A stretch of 64,000 bases of DNA. Origin: JBBPYC01 sp965218765 (GTDB lineage: Bacteria; Pseudomonadota; Gammaproteobacteria; Burkholderiales; Burkholderiaceae_C). The stretch spans positions 434,001 to 498,000 of the forward strand of contig CBDCLU010000004.1 in NCBI GenBank assembly GCA_965218765.1, read 5' to 3'. Of this stretch, positions 8,841 to 17,709 are shown in pieces (position 1 is the first letter of the stretch; every line of letters begins with the position of its first letter). The notes below the pieces were generated by a model. It was given only the letters and a program-made list of their open reading frames with translations, ran no database searches and was not told where the DNA came from. The position numbers were made by a program, and so were the translations under genes.

Positions 8841-9817
8841 TCAGTCGGCGTAAGCGCCCGCGTCCTTGATCACCTTCGACCAGCGTGCTTTTTCGGCCTC
8901 TAGGAATTTCTTGTGGCCGGCGGGGTCGAGACGCTCGTCGGTGACCACGGTGAGGCCGAGAGCCTGCTCCCGCTTGATCAGGTCGGCGTCTTTCAACGCG
9001 ACGCGAAACGCTGCATTGAGCTTGGCCAGCACCGCAGGCGGCGTGCCCCGCGGCGCGTACAGGCCATGCCAGACCTGGACGTTGAAGTCCTTCAAGCCGG
9101 CTTCCGACAAGGTCGGCACGTCTTTCAGCGCCGGCGGCGCCAGGCGCTGCAGGCTGGCGACGCCATAGACCTTGACCTTCTTGCCTTCGATCTGCGGCAC
9201 TGCGTTGGTCGCCTGTTCGCACATCAGATCGACCTGGCGGCCGATCAGGTCCGACATCGCCGGTGCGGTGCCCTTGTACGGCACTGGCGTCATGCTGGTC
9301 TTCAGCGCGCTCTGAAGCATCAGGCCGCACAGGTGCGATGCCGAACCCAGCCCCCATGGGCGAGGTTCACCTTGTCGCCGTCCGCAGCGATCCACTGTCG
9401 CAGTTCCCCGAAGTTGCCGGCCGCGAGCGTAGGCTTGCCGATGAGAACGGAGGGCGCCTCGTTGATGAGTCCCAGCATCTCCAAGTCGTCCGGCATTTTG
9501 TAGGGCAGCTTGTGGTACAGCGCCGGCGCGGTCGTCATACCGATGTGATGCACCAGCAGCGTGTAGCCATCCGGGCTGGCCCGTGCCACCTTGGCCGAGC
9601 CAATGGTGCCGCCCGCGCCGCCGGCATTGTCCACGATGACGGTCTGGCCGAGTGGCTTGCGCAAGGCGTCGGCCAGGTCGCGGGCGATCTTGTCGCTGGG
9701 GCCGCCGGCCGCGAACGGCACGACAAGCGTGACCGGCTTGTCAGGGGATTCCGCGCAGGCCAATGTGGCCGCCGTGAGCAGGGCGATACCGGCGCCGCAG
9801 CGCCAAGGCTTGATCAT
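8841..9817 (-). pseudogene. Bug-family (TctC-like) solute-binding receptor, frameshifted
   Basis: The two halves form one ~325-residue periplasmic binding protein. The N-terminal half has a signal peptide (LLTAATLACA) and the Bug signatures VTLVVPFAAGGPSDKIAR and VDNAGGAGGTIG. The C-terminal half, from LGSASHLCG to the end, has VPYKGTAPAMSDLIGRQVD. They are in different frames, joined by a one-nucleotide lesion in the G-rich run near 9347-9355. Bug proteins bind carboxylates for tripartite tricarboxylate transport or signalling. The gene follows tarD by 29 nt on the same strand, so tartrate is a reasonable ligand. It is either a pseudogene or has a sequencing error. Confidence 0.85.
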
Positions 9818-9846
9818 GGTCTTGCCGCTTCGGGTTTGCGTAGGCG

Positions 9847-11013
9847 TCAGACCGACAGCGCCTGCATCTCGCAGTACAGGTCCGCTTTGCCCTCGAAGCC
9901 GATGCCGGGCAGGTCGGGCAGCGTCACATGGCTGTTCTCGACCTTCACGCCGTCGGGGAAGCCGCCGAAGGGCTGGAACAGGTCCGGGTACGACTCGTTG
10001 CCGCCGAGGCCGAGGCCGGCCGCGATGTTCAGCGACATCTGGTGCCCGCCGTGCGGGATACAGCGGCTGGCCGACCAGCCGTGTTCCTTGAGCATGTCGA
10101 GCGTGCGCAGGTACTCGACCAGGCCGTAGCTGAGCGCGCAGTCGAACTGCAGCCAGTCGCGGTCGGGCCGCATGCCGCCGTAGCGGATCAGGTTGCGTGC
10201 GTCCTGCATCGAGAACAGGTCCTCACCGGTGGCCATCGGGTTCTTGTAGAAGTTGCGCAGCGCGGCCTGCAGCTCGAAGTCGAGCGGGTCGCCCGGCTCC
10301 TCGTACCAGAACAGGTCGTATTGCGACAGCGCCTTGGCATAGGCAATTGCAGTTTCCAGGTCGAAGCGGCCGTTGGCGTCGACGCACAGCTTCTGGCCGT
10401 CTTGCAGCACCTCCATGATCGCGTCGATGCGGCGCAGGTCTTCGTCGAGCGACGCACCGCCGATCTTTTTCTTCACCACCGTGTAGCCGCGGTCGATGTA
10501 GCTGCGCATCTCGTCCTGCAGCTTCCTGTGGTCCTGGCCGGGGTAGTAGTAGCCGCCCGCGGCATAGACGAAGATCCTGCGGTTCGGCCTGCCGTCGCCG
10601 TAGCGGTCGGCGAGCAACTGAAAGAGTGGCTTGCCTTCGATCTTGGCGACCGCGTCCCAGACCGCCATGTCGATCGTGCCGATCGCCACCGACCGCTCGC
10701 CGTGCCCGCCGGGTTTTTCGTTGGTGAACATCACGCGCCAGATCCGGTGCGGGTCGAGGTTGTCGCCGGTGTCGTCAACCAGCGAGGCCGGGTCCGCTTC
10801 CATGATGCGCGGGATGAAGCGCTCGCGCATCAGCTTGCCCTGGCCGTAGCGGCCGTTGGAGTTGAAGCCATAGCCCACGACTGGCTTGCCGTCGTGGATC
10901 ACGTCGGTGATCACCGCGACCAGGCTCAGGGTCATCTTGCTGAAGTCGATGTACGCGTTGCGGATGGGCGAGCTGATGGGAAGGGTTTTCTCTCGGATCT
11001 CGACGATCTTCAC
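9847..11013 (-). CDS. tarD: D(-)-tartrate dehydratase, enolase superfamily
   Basis: 388 residues. The sequence closely follows the characterised rhizobial D-tartrate dehydratase family: SSPIRNAYIDF near the start, NSNGRYGQG, NEKPGGHGERSVA, and PHGGHQMSLNIAAGLGLGG near the end. Enolase-superfamily residues are visible: lysines in KKKIGG (residues 181-183), metal ligands in VDANGRF, WYEEPGDP and ATGEDLF, and the catalytic His in CIPHGGHQ. It dehydrates D-tartrate to oxaloacetate. It is the first gene of a probable operon with the Bug receptor and is divergent from a LysR regulator. Confidence 0.9.
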   Translation of the reverse strand: MKIVEIREKTLPISSPIRNAYIDFSKMTLSLVAVITDVIHDGKPVVGYGFNSNGRYGQGKLMRERFIPRIMEADPASLVDDTGDNLDPHRIWRVMFTNEKPGGHGERSVAIGTIDMAVWDAVAKIEGKPLFQLLADRYGDGRPNRRIFVYAAGGYYYPGQDHRKLQDEMRSYIDRGYTVVKKKIGGASLDEDLRRIDAIMEVLQDGQKLCVDANGRFDLETAIAYAKALSQYDLFWYEEPGDPLDFELQAALRNFYKNPMATGEDLFSMQDARNLIRYGGMRPDRDWLQFDCALSYGLVEYLRTLDMLKEHGWSASRCIPHGGHQMSLNIAAGLGLGGNESYPDLFQPFGGFPDGVKVENSHVTLPDLPGIGFEGKADLYCEMQALSV

Positions 11014-11117
11014 GGGGGCCTCCTGATGGGTTGGACTGGGAGACTGAATGTTCGGGCCTGCCGGCTTTTCGGTCCAATGTTCAATTTCTAGACTTCCATG
11101 CGCTGGACGAACCGCCC
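11014..11117. promoter_or_regulatory. Divergent promoter region tarD / lysR
   Basis: This 104-nt gap must hold both promoters and the LysR site. ATGTTC occurs twice (11047-11052 and 11078-11083) and the centre is relatively AT-rich. This is where a tartrate-responsive LysR protein would bind, by analogy with the family; no exact box can be assigned. Confidence 0.5.
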
Positions 11118-12014
11118 ATGAATCTGATCTGGCTCAGCGACTTCCTGGCGCTGGCGGCCACGGGCAACTTTTCGCGTGCCGCAGAGGATCGCCATAGCTC
11201 CCAACCGGCTTTCAGCCGGCGCATTCGCGCGCTGGAGGAGTGGATCGGCGCCGACCTTTTCGACCGCAGCTCGCAGCCAGCCACGCTCACGGAAGTCGGT
11301 GAATGGTTTGCCGGTATCGCACAGGACTTGAACGCGAAGGTGGCTCGGGTGCCCGGCGACGCGAAGAAGATCGCAGAGGCCAGTTCGGTCACCTTGCGCA
11401 TTGCGTCGACTCACGCGCTCTCCTTCACATTCCTGCCGCGGTGGCTGCGCAGCCTCGAATCCCACACGACGCTCGGGCCGGTGCAACTGATGTCTGACGT
11501 GCTCCAGCGTTGCGAAGCACTGATGCTGCAAAGCAAGGTTCAGTTCGTGTTGAGTCACGCGCACGGCAAGGCGCAGGGTGCGCTGGATGCGGAGCCCTAC
11601 CGCTCGGCCCGGATCGGCGAGGATGTGCTGATCGCGGTGTCGGCGCCAGACGAAGGCGGCGGCGCGCGTCACCCGCTGCAAATCGGCGGCGGTGCGGTGC
11701 CGGTGCTCTGGTACACCGAAGAATCGGGACTGGGACGCATCGTGCGAGCCCTGCTCGGGCGCAGGCTCGAAGCACTGCCGGTCCAAGTCGTTTTCACCGC
11801 GCACCTTGCCTCGGTCCTGAGGACGATGGCGCTGGACGGCAGGGGCATCGCATGGCTGCCGCAGACGCTGGTGGAAGACGACATCAACCAGGGGCGCCTG
11901 GTCGCCGCGGCGAGCGACGAGTGGGCCATCGCGGTGGAAATAAGGCTCTATCGCGACAGCGAGCTTCTGGGAAGGGCCGCCAACGCATTCTGGAATACCA
12001 CCGTCAAAGAGTGA
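11118..12014 (+). CDS. LysR-family transcriptional regulator
   Basis: 298 residues from the ATG that opens MNLIWLSDFLALAATGNFS. Residues 1-62 form the LysR winged helix (SRAAEDRHSSQPAFSRRIRALEEWIG). The rest is a substrate-binding effector domain ending with DGRGIAWLPQTLVEDD. It is divergent from tarD and 104 nt away, the usual arrangement for a LysR activator of a catabolic operon. It therefore probably senses D-tartrate or a related diacid. The longer reading from 11031 would add residues with no LysR similarity and would fill the promoter gap. Confidence 0.9.
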   Translation: MNLIWLSDFLALAATGNFSRAAEDRHSSQPAFSRRIRALEEWIGADLFDRSSQPATLTEVGEWFAGIAQDLNAKVARVPGDAKKIAEASSVTLRIASTHALSFTFLPRWLRSLESHTTLGPVQLMSDVLQRCEALMLQSKVQFVLSHAHGKAQGALDAEPYRSARIGEDVLIAVSAPDEGGGARHPLQIGGGAVPVLWYTEESGLGRIVRALLGRRLEALPVQVVFTAHLASVLRTMALDGRGIAWLPQTLVEDDINQGRLVAAASDEWAIAVEIRLYRDSELLGRAANAFWNTTVKE

Positions 12015-12388
12015 TTGGTAACCGCTTCGCTAAACATTGCGGTCATTCGACTGTCACATGTGGAGGACCGTAACGGGTCGGCAACAGCCGGTCGCATCCA
12101 CCGAAACGAGTCATTCCCGCCCGCCCCCTGACCTTGCATGATCGAATGACCTGAGTCGCAGGCGAAGCCGTCGATCGCGGCCGCGATTGTCGAACGTCCG
12201 GTGACCGCAGCAGCCGTCGTTCAGGCCACCTTCCGCGGATGACTGGGTTCAGTCTGCAGCGGTCCTACGAGAAAGTGGCTCGACTGGCTGCTCGTAGCTG
12301 GGCGCTGATTGAGGCTGTAGGCGAAGTCCAGACTACCTGAGCAGCCGCTTCTGGCACCAGACGGGTGAGAGTAGGGAGGCTTCGCGTA
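12015..12388. other. Stretch without a supportable gene
   Basis: 374 nt between the LysR gene and the integrase remnant. I see no frame with family signatures. The sequence resembles eroded intergenic or mobile-element DNA. Confidence 0.45.
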
Positions 12389-12610
12389 TCAGGAAGCGAG
12401 TTGGAGCCGTAGCTGCAGCTTGTCCATCGCGGTCTGAATATGCGAACCGTTTTGATGCGCGCACCGCTCAACCATCGCCAGCGTCTTGTGCCCGCTGATG
12501 CACTTCACTGTGGGCAGATCTACGCCGGTCTGGACAAGGTGCGTGATCGCCGTGTGGCGCAGCGCGTGCCGAAGAATCTGATCTGGATCTAGGCCCGCGG
12601 CGGCTACGGC
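12389..12610 (-). pseudogene. Tyrosine recombinase (phage-type integrase), C-terminal remnant
   Basis: The last ~70 residues of a tyrosine recombinase are readable: ILRHALRHTAITHLVQTGVD, then ISGHKTLAMVERCAHQNG and a helical tail. The second catalytic Arg (HALRHT) and the His of SGHKT are present. The position that normally holds the nucleophilic Tyr (MVERYAHQ) is Cys (TGC). An in-frame stop lies just upstream (12611-12613), and the core-binding and N-terminal parts are missing. It is a dead remnant of an island or prophage integrase, consistent with integration at the tRNA-Phe gene 6 kb away. Confidence 0.85.
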
Positions 12611-12787
12611 TCAACTGGGTTGAGCTGGCACTACCCCCAACTTGTAGCGATCGGACCGTAAGTCTGATCCATCCTGTCTCGAGATGCGAGTTGGTTATAG
12701 CGGTTCGCATTACTTTGGCTTGCAATCAATTCAAAAAAGTCAGGTGTACTCTTGCGAGTGAACTTGCGCAGCACGTGGCACGCCTAG

Positions 12788-13018
12788 CCGGCGAGCTACG
12801 CGCATCTGGCTGATCTTCAAGACCGCAGCGTCAGCGACTCCCTGGTTGCCGATGCGCCGAAAGACGATTGCCAGACAACCGAAGGCGCGCAGATCACTCG
12901 GATGTCCATTGATGACCAGCAGCGCTTCGCTAATATGCTGCTCGACCCGCCGCCGCTCAATGCGGGCATGAAACGGGCGGTTAAGGTACGCAAGCGGTTG
13001 ATCGCTGATTCCAGGTGA
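12788..13018 (+). pseudogene. TacA-type (DUF1778) antitoxin, 5'-truncated
   Basis: About 65 codons end exactly at the toxin start and carry the C-terminal DUF1778 pattern: DRSVSDSLVADA, MSIDDQQRFANMLLDPP and a basic end. The family is ~90 residues with an N-terminal ribbon-helix-helix. That part is missing: a stop sits in frame at 12785-12787 and there is no start codon before an internal ATG (codon of MSIDD). The toxin-neutralising C-terminal part is what remains. The TGA overlaps the toxin's GTG. Confidence 0.7.
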
Positions 13019-13521
13019 CCGCCAGATTTCGCGTTGACGTGCTTGGTGCCGAGCACGCGCGTGATGGCTTCACGTGCGGCATAGCGGCGCTGGACCATTA
13101 TTTCGCGCAGCAGGCGCCACATGACGTTCGCCGACGTGCAAGTGCCTGTTATGTCGCAGTGGAAATCAGCAGTGAGAAAGTAGCCGGCAACTATACGTTG
13201 GCTGCGGGCGGCGTGCCATTGATTGATCTACCACAGGCGTTGCTCAAGCGGCTTCCACGCTACCCGTCCGTGCCGGTCGTGCGGATTGGCCACTTGGCGG
13301 TTGATCGGGCCTTTCATCGGCAGCAACTCGGCGGGGCGTTGCTTGCAGATGCGGCCCTGCGAGCGTTGCGATCCGAAGTGGCCGTATTCGCCCTGGTTGG
13401 CGATGCAAAAGATGCCGATGCCGAAGCGTTCTATCGTCACCACGGCTTTGAGCGCTTTGGCACCACGTCGATCCAGATGATTGTGTCGCTCGAGCATTTT
13501 GAAAATGCCAAACAGCAGTGA
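13015..13521 (+). CDS. TacT-like GNAT acetyltransferase toxin
   Basis: 168 residues from a GTG that overlaps the antitoxin stop (GTGA). Family features are present: CGIAALDHYF near the N-terminus, VRIGHLAVDRAFHRQQLGGA with the acetyl-CoA loop Q-Q-L-G-G-A, and the C-terminal Tyr in AFYRHHGF. TacT-type toxins acetylate the amino group of charged tRNAs and stop translation, and are neutralised by an upstream DUF1778 protein. All core motifs look intact although the antitoxin gene is truncated. It marks the inner end of the suspected island. Confidence 0.87.
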   Translation: MTARFRVDVLGAEHARDGFTCGIAALDHYFAQQAPHDVRRRASACYVAVEISSEKVAGNYTLAAGGVPLIDLPQALLKRLPRYPSVPVVRIGHLAVDRAFHRQQLGGALLADAALRALRSEVAVFALVGDAKDADAEAFYRHHGFERFGTTSIQMIVSLEHFENAKQQ

Positions 13522-13741
13522 CCAGCGCGGCGCAGACCGATCTGGCGAATCTGCACCGATCGCATTGCTGCGACCCGCTGGGTTGCCGTCGCGCACCCGG
13601 CGATCGTCTCCCCGGCGTCCACCAGCACCGTGCGCGTGCAGCCGATAATTCACACCGCGCGCCGGCTCACGGCATCGGGCCGCTGGCAAAGCCAGACCAG
13701 CCGTTGCCTGCAGCGTCAACACAAACGTCCTAGCTCACTCC

Positions 13742-14152
13742 TTGATCGCCCGCCAACTCGTCTTCTACTTCGCATTCGGCTGCACCCAGTTCGTGGTCGA
13801 CACGATGCTGCTGGTCGCGATGACGCACGCGGGCCTGTCGGTGGAGGTTGCGAATCCGCTGTCGCGCGCGATGGCCGCGGTGCTGGGCCTGCTGCTGAAC
13901 TCGACCATCACGTTCGGCCAACGCGGCCAGCCGCGGCGGCTGCCGCCCGCGTCGATGATCGTGCGCTACGTCGTGATGTGGACTTCGATGACGTTGCTGA
14001 GCACCGCGCTGATCGCGTGGCTGCACGATCTGCGGCCCGATGCTATCGCCCGTGCGAGCTGGATCGCGATGAGCAAGATCGGCGTGGAGGCGCTGCTGTT
14101 CTGCTTGAGCTTCCTGATCTCGCGCTACTGGGTCTACCGCGCGCCGCGGTGA
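13742..14152 (+). CDS. GtrA-family membrane protein
   Basis: 136 residues from a TTG start, with four predicted transmembrane helices: QLVFYFAFGCTQFVVDTML, VANPLSRAMAAVLGLLLNS, IVRYVVMWTSMTLLSTALIA and a last one ending SRYWVYR. The FxxN-like NSTITF and the C-terminal RYWVYR are typical of GtrA. GtrA proteins are thought to help move lipid-linked sugars across the membrane. A GT2 glycosyltransferase follows 13 nt downstream, the usual partner. An ATG start is not available in this frame near the first helix. Confidence 0.85.
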   Translation: MIARQLVFYFAFGCTQFVVDTMLLVAMTHAGLSVEVANPLSRAMAAVLGLLLNSTITFGQRGQPRRLPPASMIVRYVVMWTSMTLLSTALIAWLHDLRPDAIARASWIAMSKIGVEALLFCLSFLISRYWVYRAPR

Positions 14153-14165
14153 CCGGCCAGCCTGC

Positions 14166-15284
14166 ATGAAGCCTGATCCGACGCACACCGGCACGCACAC
14201 GACCAGCCCGCTCGCGCCTGCGCTGCACACAGGTGCGCATGCAGATGCATCCGTTGCCGCGGCCACCGTGTTCCCGGCCGACTACTGCATCGCCGTCGTG
14301 ATCCCGTGCTTTCGCGTGCGCGCCCACATCCTTGGCGTGATCGAGCGCATCGGCGCGCCGGTGCAGCGCATCTATGCGGTCGATGACGCCTGCCCCGAGC
14401 AGTCCGGCGAATGGATCGAGCAGCATTGCCGCGATGCACGCGTGCAGGTGCTCAGGCACACGGTCAATCAGGGCGTCGGCGGCGCTGTCATGACCGGCTA
14501 CCGCGCGGCGCTCGCCGATGGGGTTGACTGCGTCGTGAAGATCGACGGCGACGGCCAGATGGACCCGGCGCTGCTGCCGCTGTTCGTGGCGCCAATCGCC
14601 GCCGGCCGCGCCGACTACAGCAAGGGCAACCGCTTCTATCATCCGGAAGATGCGCTCGCCATGCCGTGGGCGCGGCTCGTCGGCAACATGGGGCTGTCGT
14701 TTTTGTCGAAGTTCTCCAGCGGCTACTGGAGCGTGTTCGACCCGACCAACGGCTACACCGCGATCGATGTGCGCGTGCTTGGGCAACTGCGGCTGGACAA
14801 GGTGGCCACGCGCTACTTCTTCGAATCCGACTTGCTGCTGCGCCTGAACCTGATCGGTGCGGTGGTGCAGGACGTGCCGATGCGCGCCGTCTATGCCGAT
14901 GAAGTCTCCAACCTCAAGCTCGGCTCCGCACTGCCGCGCTTTGCCTGGGGGCACTTGAAGAACATCGGCAAGCGCGTCTTCTACAACTACTACCTGCGCG
15001 GTTTCTCGGTCGCGTCGGTTGAATTGGTGCTGGGCATTGCGTTGTCGGTGTTCGGCGTGGCGTTCGGTGCGCTGCACTGGTTTGCCGCTGGCTCCGGTGC
15101 GGCGCCCGCGACCGCCGGCACCGTGATGGTCGCAGCGCTGCCGATCATCGTCGGCGTGCAGCTGCTGCTGTCGTTCATCAATTTTGATGTGCATGTCGAG
15201 CCGCGGCAGCCGATCGGGCCGATGCTGCGTGCGCACCGCGGTCGCAGCCAGCCTGGCGCCGGACCTGTGCCACCGCACGACTGA
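14166..15284 (+). CDS. Family 2 glycosyltransferase (polyprenyl-phosphate type)
   Basis: 372 residues. The GT-A fold begins near residue 40 (YCIAVVIPCFRV), with the nucleotide-binding VDDACP and the DxD-like KIDGDGQMDP near residue 128. NPTNGY-like DPTNGYTAIDVRVL and a pair of C-terminal transmembrane helices (about 285-345) fit the dolichyl/undecaprenyl-phosphate sugar transferases. It probably loads a sugar onto a lipid carrier at the cytoplasmic face, working with the GtrA protein before it and the DUF2142 protein after it. The first ~35 residues are low complexity (His, Thr, Ala) and a later start is possible. Confidence 0.88.
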   Translation: MKPDPTHTGTHTTSPLAPALHTGAHADASVAAATVFPADYCIAVVIPCFRVRAHILGVIERIGAPVQRIYAVDDACPEQSGEWIEQHCRDARVQVLRHTVNQGVGGAVMTGYRAALADGVDCVVKIDGDGQMDPALLPLFVAPIAAGRADYSKGNRFYHPEDALAMPWARLVGNMGLSFLSKFSSGYWSVFDPTNGYTAIDVRVLGQLRLDKVATRYFFESDLLLRLNLIGAVVQDVPMRAVYADEVSNLKLGSALPRFAWGHLKNIGKRVFYNYYLRGFSVASVELVLGIALSVFGVAFGALHWFAAGSGAAPATAGTVMVAALPIIVGVQLLLSFINFDVHVEPRQPIGPMLRAHRGRSQPGAGPVPPHD

Positions 15285-15302
15285 CCGCAGCGAGCAGCGC
15301 CA

Positions 15303-16610
15303 ATGACCAGGCTTGACCGGCTGCTGCTCATCGCCACGCTGGCCAGCCTGCTGCTCGGTGCCTTCATCGCGCTGCACGCCAAGCCGTTTTCCAGTCCGGA
15401 CGAAGCCGCGCATTACCTGCGCGCGGTCGAGATCGCACAGGGCAAATGGCTGAATCGCAGCGGCGACGCTGGCGTCGACATTCCCTGCCTCGACTACTAC
15501 ACGATTGCTGCCAAGCACGCGCCGATGGCTTTCTACCGCGACGTCACGCGGCGTCCGGATTTTGCCGATGCCAACTGCAAGGTCCGCAGCGTGAACACCG
15601 CCGGTGTTTATCTGCCGGTGTCCTACCTGCTGCTGGCGCCAGCCGAAGCGGTCGGGCGCGCACTCGACTGGCCGATCGAGCGACGGCTTGCGCTGATGCG
15701 GTTCACAAATTTCGCCGGTACCGCGTTGCTGTTCGCCCTCATCGCCTGGCTGGTGCCGCGCTGGCGCGCGCCGTTCCTGCTGGTCGCGTTCAGCCCGCTG
15801 CTGATGCTGCTGCGCGCATCGGCGTCGGCCGATGGCATGACGGCGGCGCTGTCGTTGCTATGGCTGGCCTGGTTGCTGCGGCTGTGGCAACAGGCGCAGC
15901 CGCCTTCGGGCGGACAGTGGGCGGTTCTGTTCGGTTTGGCTCTATTGCTGGGCGGCTGCAAGCCGTCCTACGGCTTGCTGGTGTTCTTCGCGTTGGTGCT
16001 GGCGGCGCGGCCCGATCCGCAGCGCATGCGGCTGCGCACGGCCATGCTGGCATCGTTCGCGGGCGCGGCCACGCTGGCGCTTTCCTCAGGCTTGCTCGCG
16101 CTGGCGGATCCGTCGCTGGTGCAGCTCGCCTATGGCGCCGACCCGAAAGCCCAGCTTGCATGGATGTGGCAGCACCCACTGGCGTTGCCGGAAGCAGTGC
16201 TCCAAGGCCTGGGCTGGCGCACGTTCTACGAAATGGTGGTGCCCTATCCCGGCCCCGCCGACGCTCAGGGCATCGCGATCGCCTGGCTGCACGCGTTGCT
16301 GCTGGTCGGCCTGCTGGCGACCGGCCCTGCCTTCGTCGCCCCGGCCGGGCGTGCGTTCGCCGCGCTGCTGCTGCCGCTGCTTGTGCTTGCCATTGCATTG
16401 CCGCTGTACCTGACCTATACGCCGCCGGGCTATCCATCGGTGGTGGGGGTGCAGGGGCGCTATCTGATCCCGCTGACCGGGGTGCTGATGTTCGCGCTCG
16501 GCGGCCTCGCGCGGCCGCGGTTCGTGCTGCCGCGTGCAGTCGCTGAATCGCTGGCTGCACTGGTGCCGCTGGCCATCGGCGGCTGGCTGGCAGCGCGTGG
16601 GATGTTCTGA
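15303..16610 (+). CDS. DUF2142 polytopic membrane protein
   Basis: 435 residues with about ten hydrophobic helices. DUF2142 features include the early periplasmic-side motif SSPDEAAHYLRA, which resembles the acidic first loop of GT-C glycosyltransferases, and the late GVQGRYLIPLTG. The likely role is transfer of a lipid-carried sugar to a cell-surface acceptor, completing the GtrA/GT2 set. This is inferred from fold class and neighbours; no substrate can be named. It starts 18 nt after the GT2 gene. Confidence 0.8.
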   Translation: MTRLDRLLLIATLASLLLGAFIALHAKPFSSPDEAAHYLRAVEIAQGKWLNRSGDAGVDIPCLDYYTIAAKHAPMAFYRDVTRRPDFADANCKVRSVNTAGVYLPVSYLLLAPAEAVGRALDWPIERRLALMRFTNFAGTALLFALIAWLVPRWRAPFLLVAFSPLLMLLRASASADGMTAALSLLWLAWLLRLWQQAQPPSGGQWAVLFGLALLLGGCKPSYGLLVFFALVLAARPDPQRMRLRTAMLASFAGAATLALSSGLLALADPSLVQLAYGADPKAQLAWMWQHPLALPEAVLQGLGWRTFYEMVVPYPGPADAQGIAIAWLHALLLVGLLATGPAFVAPAGRAFAALLLPLLVLAIALPLYLTYTPPGYPSVVGVQGRYLIPLTGVLMFALGGLARPRFVLPRAVAESLAALVPLAIGGWLAARGMF

Positions 16611-16704
16611 GCGTCCGTCCATGCCATGCCCTGCCTTTTGCAGCGGATCGGCAGATGCATCTCTAAAATTTGGAGCGACCCCTGCTGCACGACCCGACTC
16701 CCTC

Positions 16705-17565
16705 ATGCCCGACCGCCTTGCCGTCCTGCCTCAATACCTGATGCCCAAGCGCGCAATGACCGTGTTCGCCGGTCATTGCGCAGGCTCGCAGACCGCCTGG
16801 TGGACGCGCAATGTGATCCCGTGGTTCATCCGGCGCTATGGTGTGGATATGAGCGAGGCGGCCGATGCCGACCCGGCCAGCTACCCCACGTTCAACGCGT
16901 TCTTCACGCGTGCGCTGCGGCCCGGCGTGAGGCCATTGGCCGATGCCGCGTTCGTCTGCCCGGCGGATGGCGCAATCAGCCAGTTCGGCACGGTCGAGCA
17001 GGGCCGCATCATCCAGGCCAAAGGCCACCACTACAGCGTGCGCGCGCTGCTCGGCGGCGATGAGGACGAGCTTGCGCGCCAGCTCGAAGGCGGCCAGTTC
17101 GCGACCATCTACTTGAGCCCGCGCGACTATCACCGCGTGCACATGCCGTGCGCAGGCCGGCTGCGCCGGATGGTCTATGTGCCGGGCGAATTCTTCTCGG
17201 TGAACCCGACCACCGCGCGCGGCGTGCCGGGGCTGTTCGCGCGCAACGAGCGGGTCGTCTGCGTGTTCGACAGCGCACACGGACCCTTCGTGCTCGCGCT
17301 GGTCGGCGCCACGATCGTCGGCAGCATGGCGACCGTCTGGCACGGCGTGGTGAACCCGCGCGGCGCGGCGGCCGGCACGGTGCGTCAGTGGCGGTATGAC
17401 GATGCGCCGGTGCAGCTGGGCAAGGGTGAGGAGATGGGCCGCTTTCTGCTGGGTTCGACCGTCGTGCTGTTGCTGCCGCCCGGTGACCTGCGCTTTCAGT
17501 CGGACTGGGCGCCTGCACGCGCAGTGCGCATGGGCGAGGCGATGGCGCTTGCGCCAGCGAGGTAG
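16705..17565 (+). CDS. psd: Phosphatidylserine decarboxylase proenzyme
   Basis: 286 residues from the ATG at 16705 (MPDRLAVLPQYLMPKRAMT). Conserved family blocks are present: NAFFTRALRPGVRP, CPADGAISQFG, the DYHRVHMP histidine block, and FFSVNPTTARGVPGLFARNERV. The self-cleavage site is the LGST motif near the C-terminus (MGRFLLGSTVVLL), where the Ser becomes the pyruvoyl group of the alpha chain. It makes phosphatidylethanolamine at the inner membrane. A reading upstream to 16534 runs back into the DUF2142 gene and is not needed. Confidence 0.94.
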   Translation: MPDRLAVLPQYLMPKRAMTVFAGHCAGSQTAWWTRNVIPWFIRRYGVDMSEAADADPASYPTFNAFFTRALRPGVRPLADAAFVCPADGAISQFGTVEQGRIIQAKGHHYSVRALLGGDEDELARQLEGGQFATIYLSPRDYHRVHMPCAGRLRRMVYVPGEFFSVNPTTARGVPGLFARNERVVCVFDSAHGPFVLALVGATIVGSMATVWHGVVNPRGAAAGTVRQWRYDDAPVQLGKGEEMGRFLLGSTVVLLLPPGDLRFQSDWAPARAVRMGEAMALAPAR

Positions 17566-17709
17566 CGCAGGCGACCGATCTTCGGACAACCATCGTTCGT
17601 GTTGCCGGGCTTGGCGTGCGATGCGGGCGTGCGGGACGCCCGGAAACCGGCCGGGTCTGCTCCAGGCGAAGCAGGCAGCGTGGGTCGAATCTGGATCGAA
17701 AGGCTTGCC

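Noticed and set aside
12590..13740. Second copy of the tRNA-Phe 3' end as attachment site
   Set aside because: I looked for the T-arm and CCA-end sequence by eye and found no convincing copy, so no att site is claimed.
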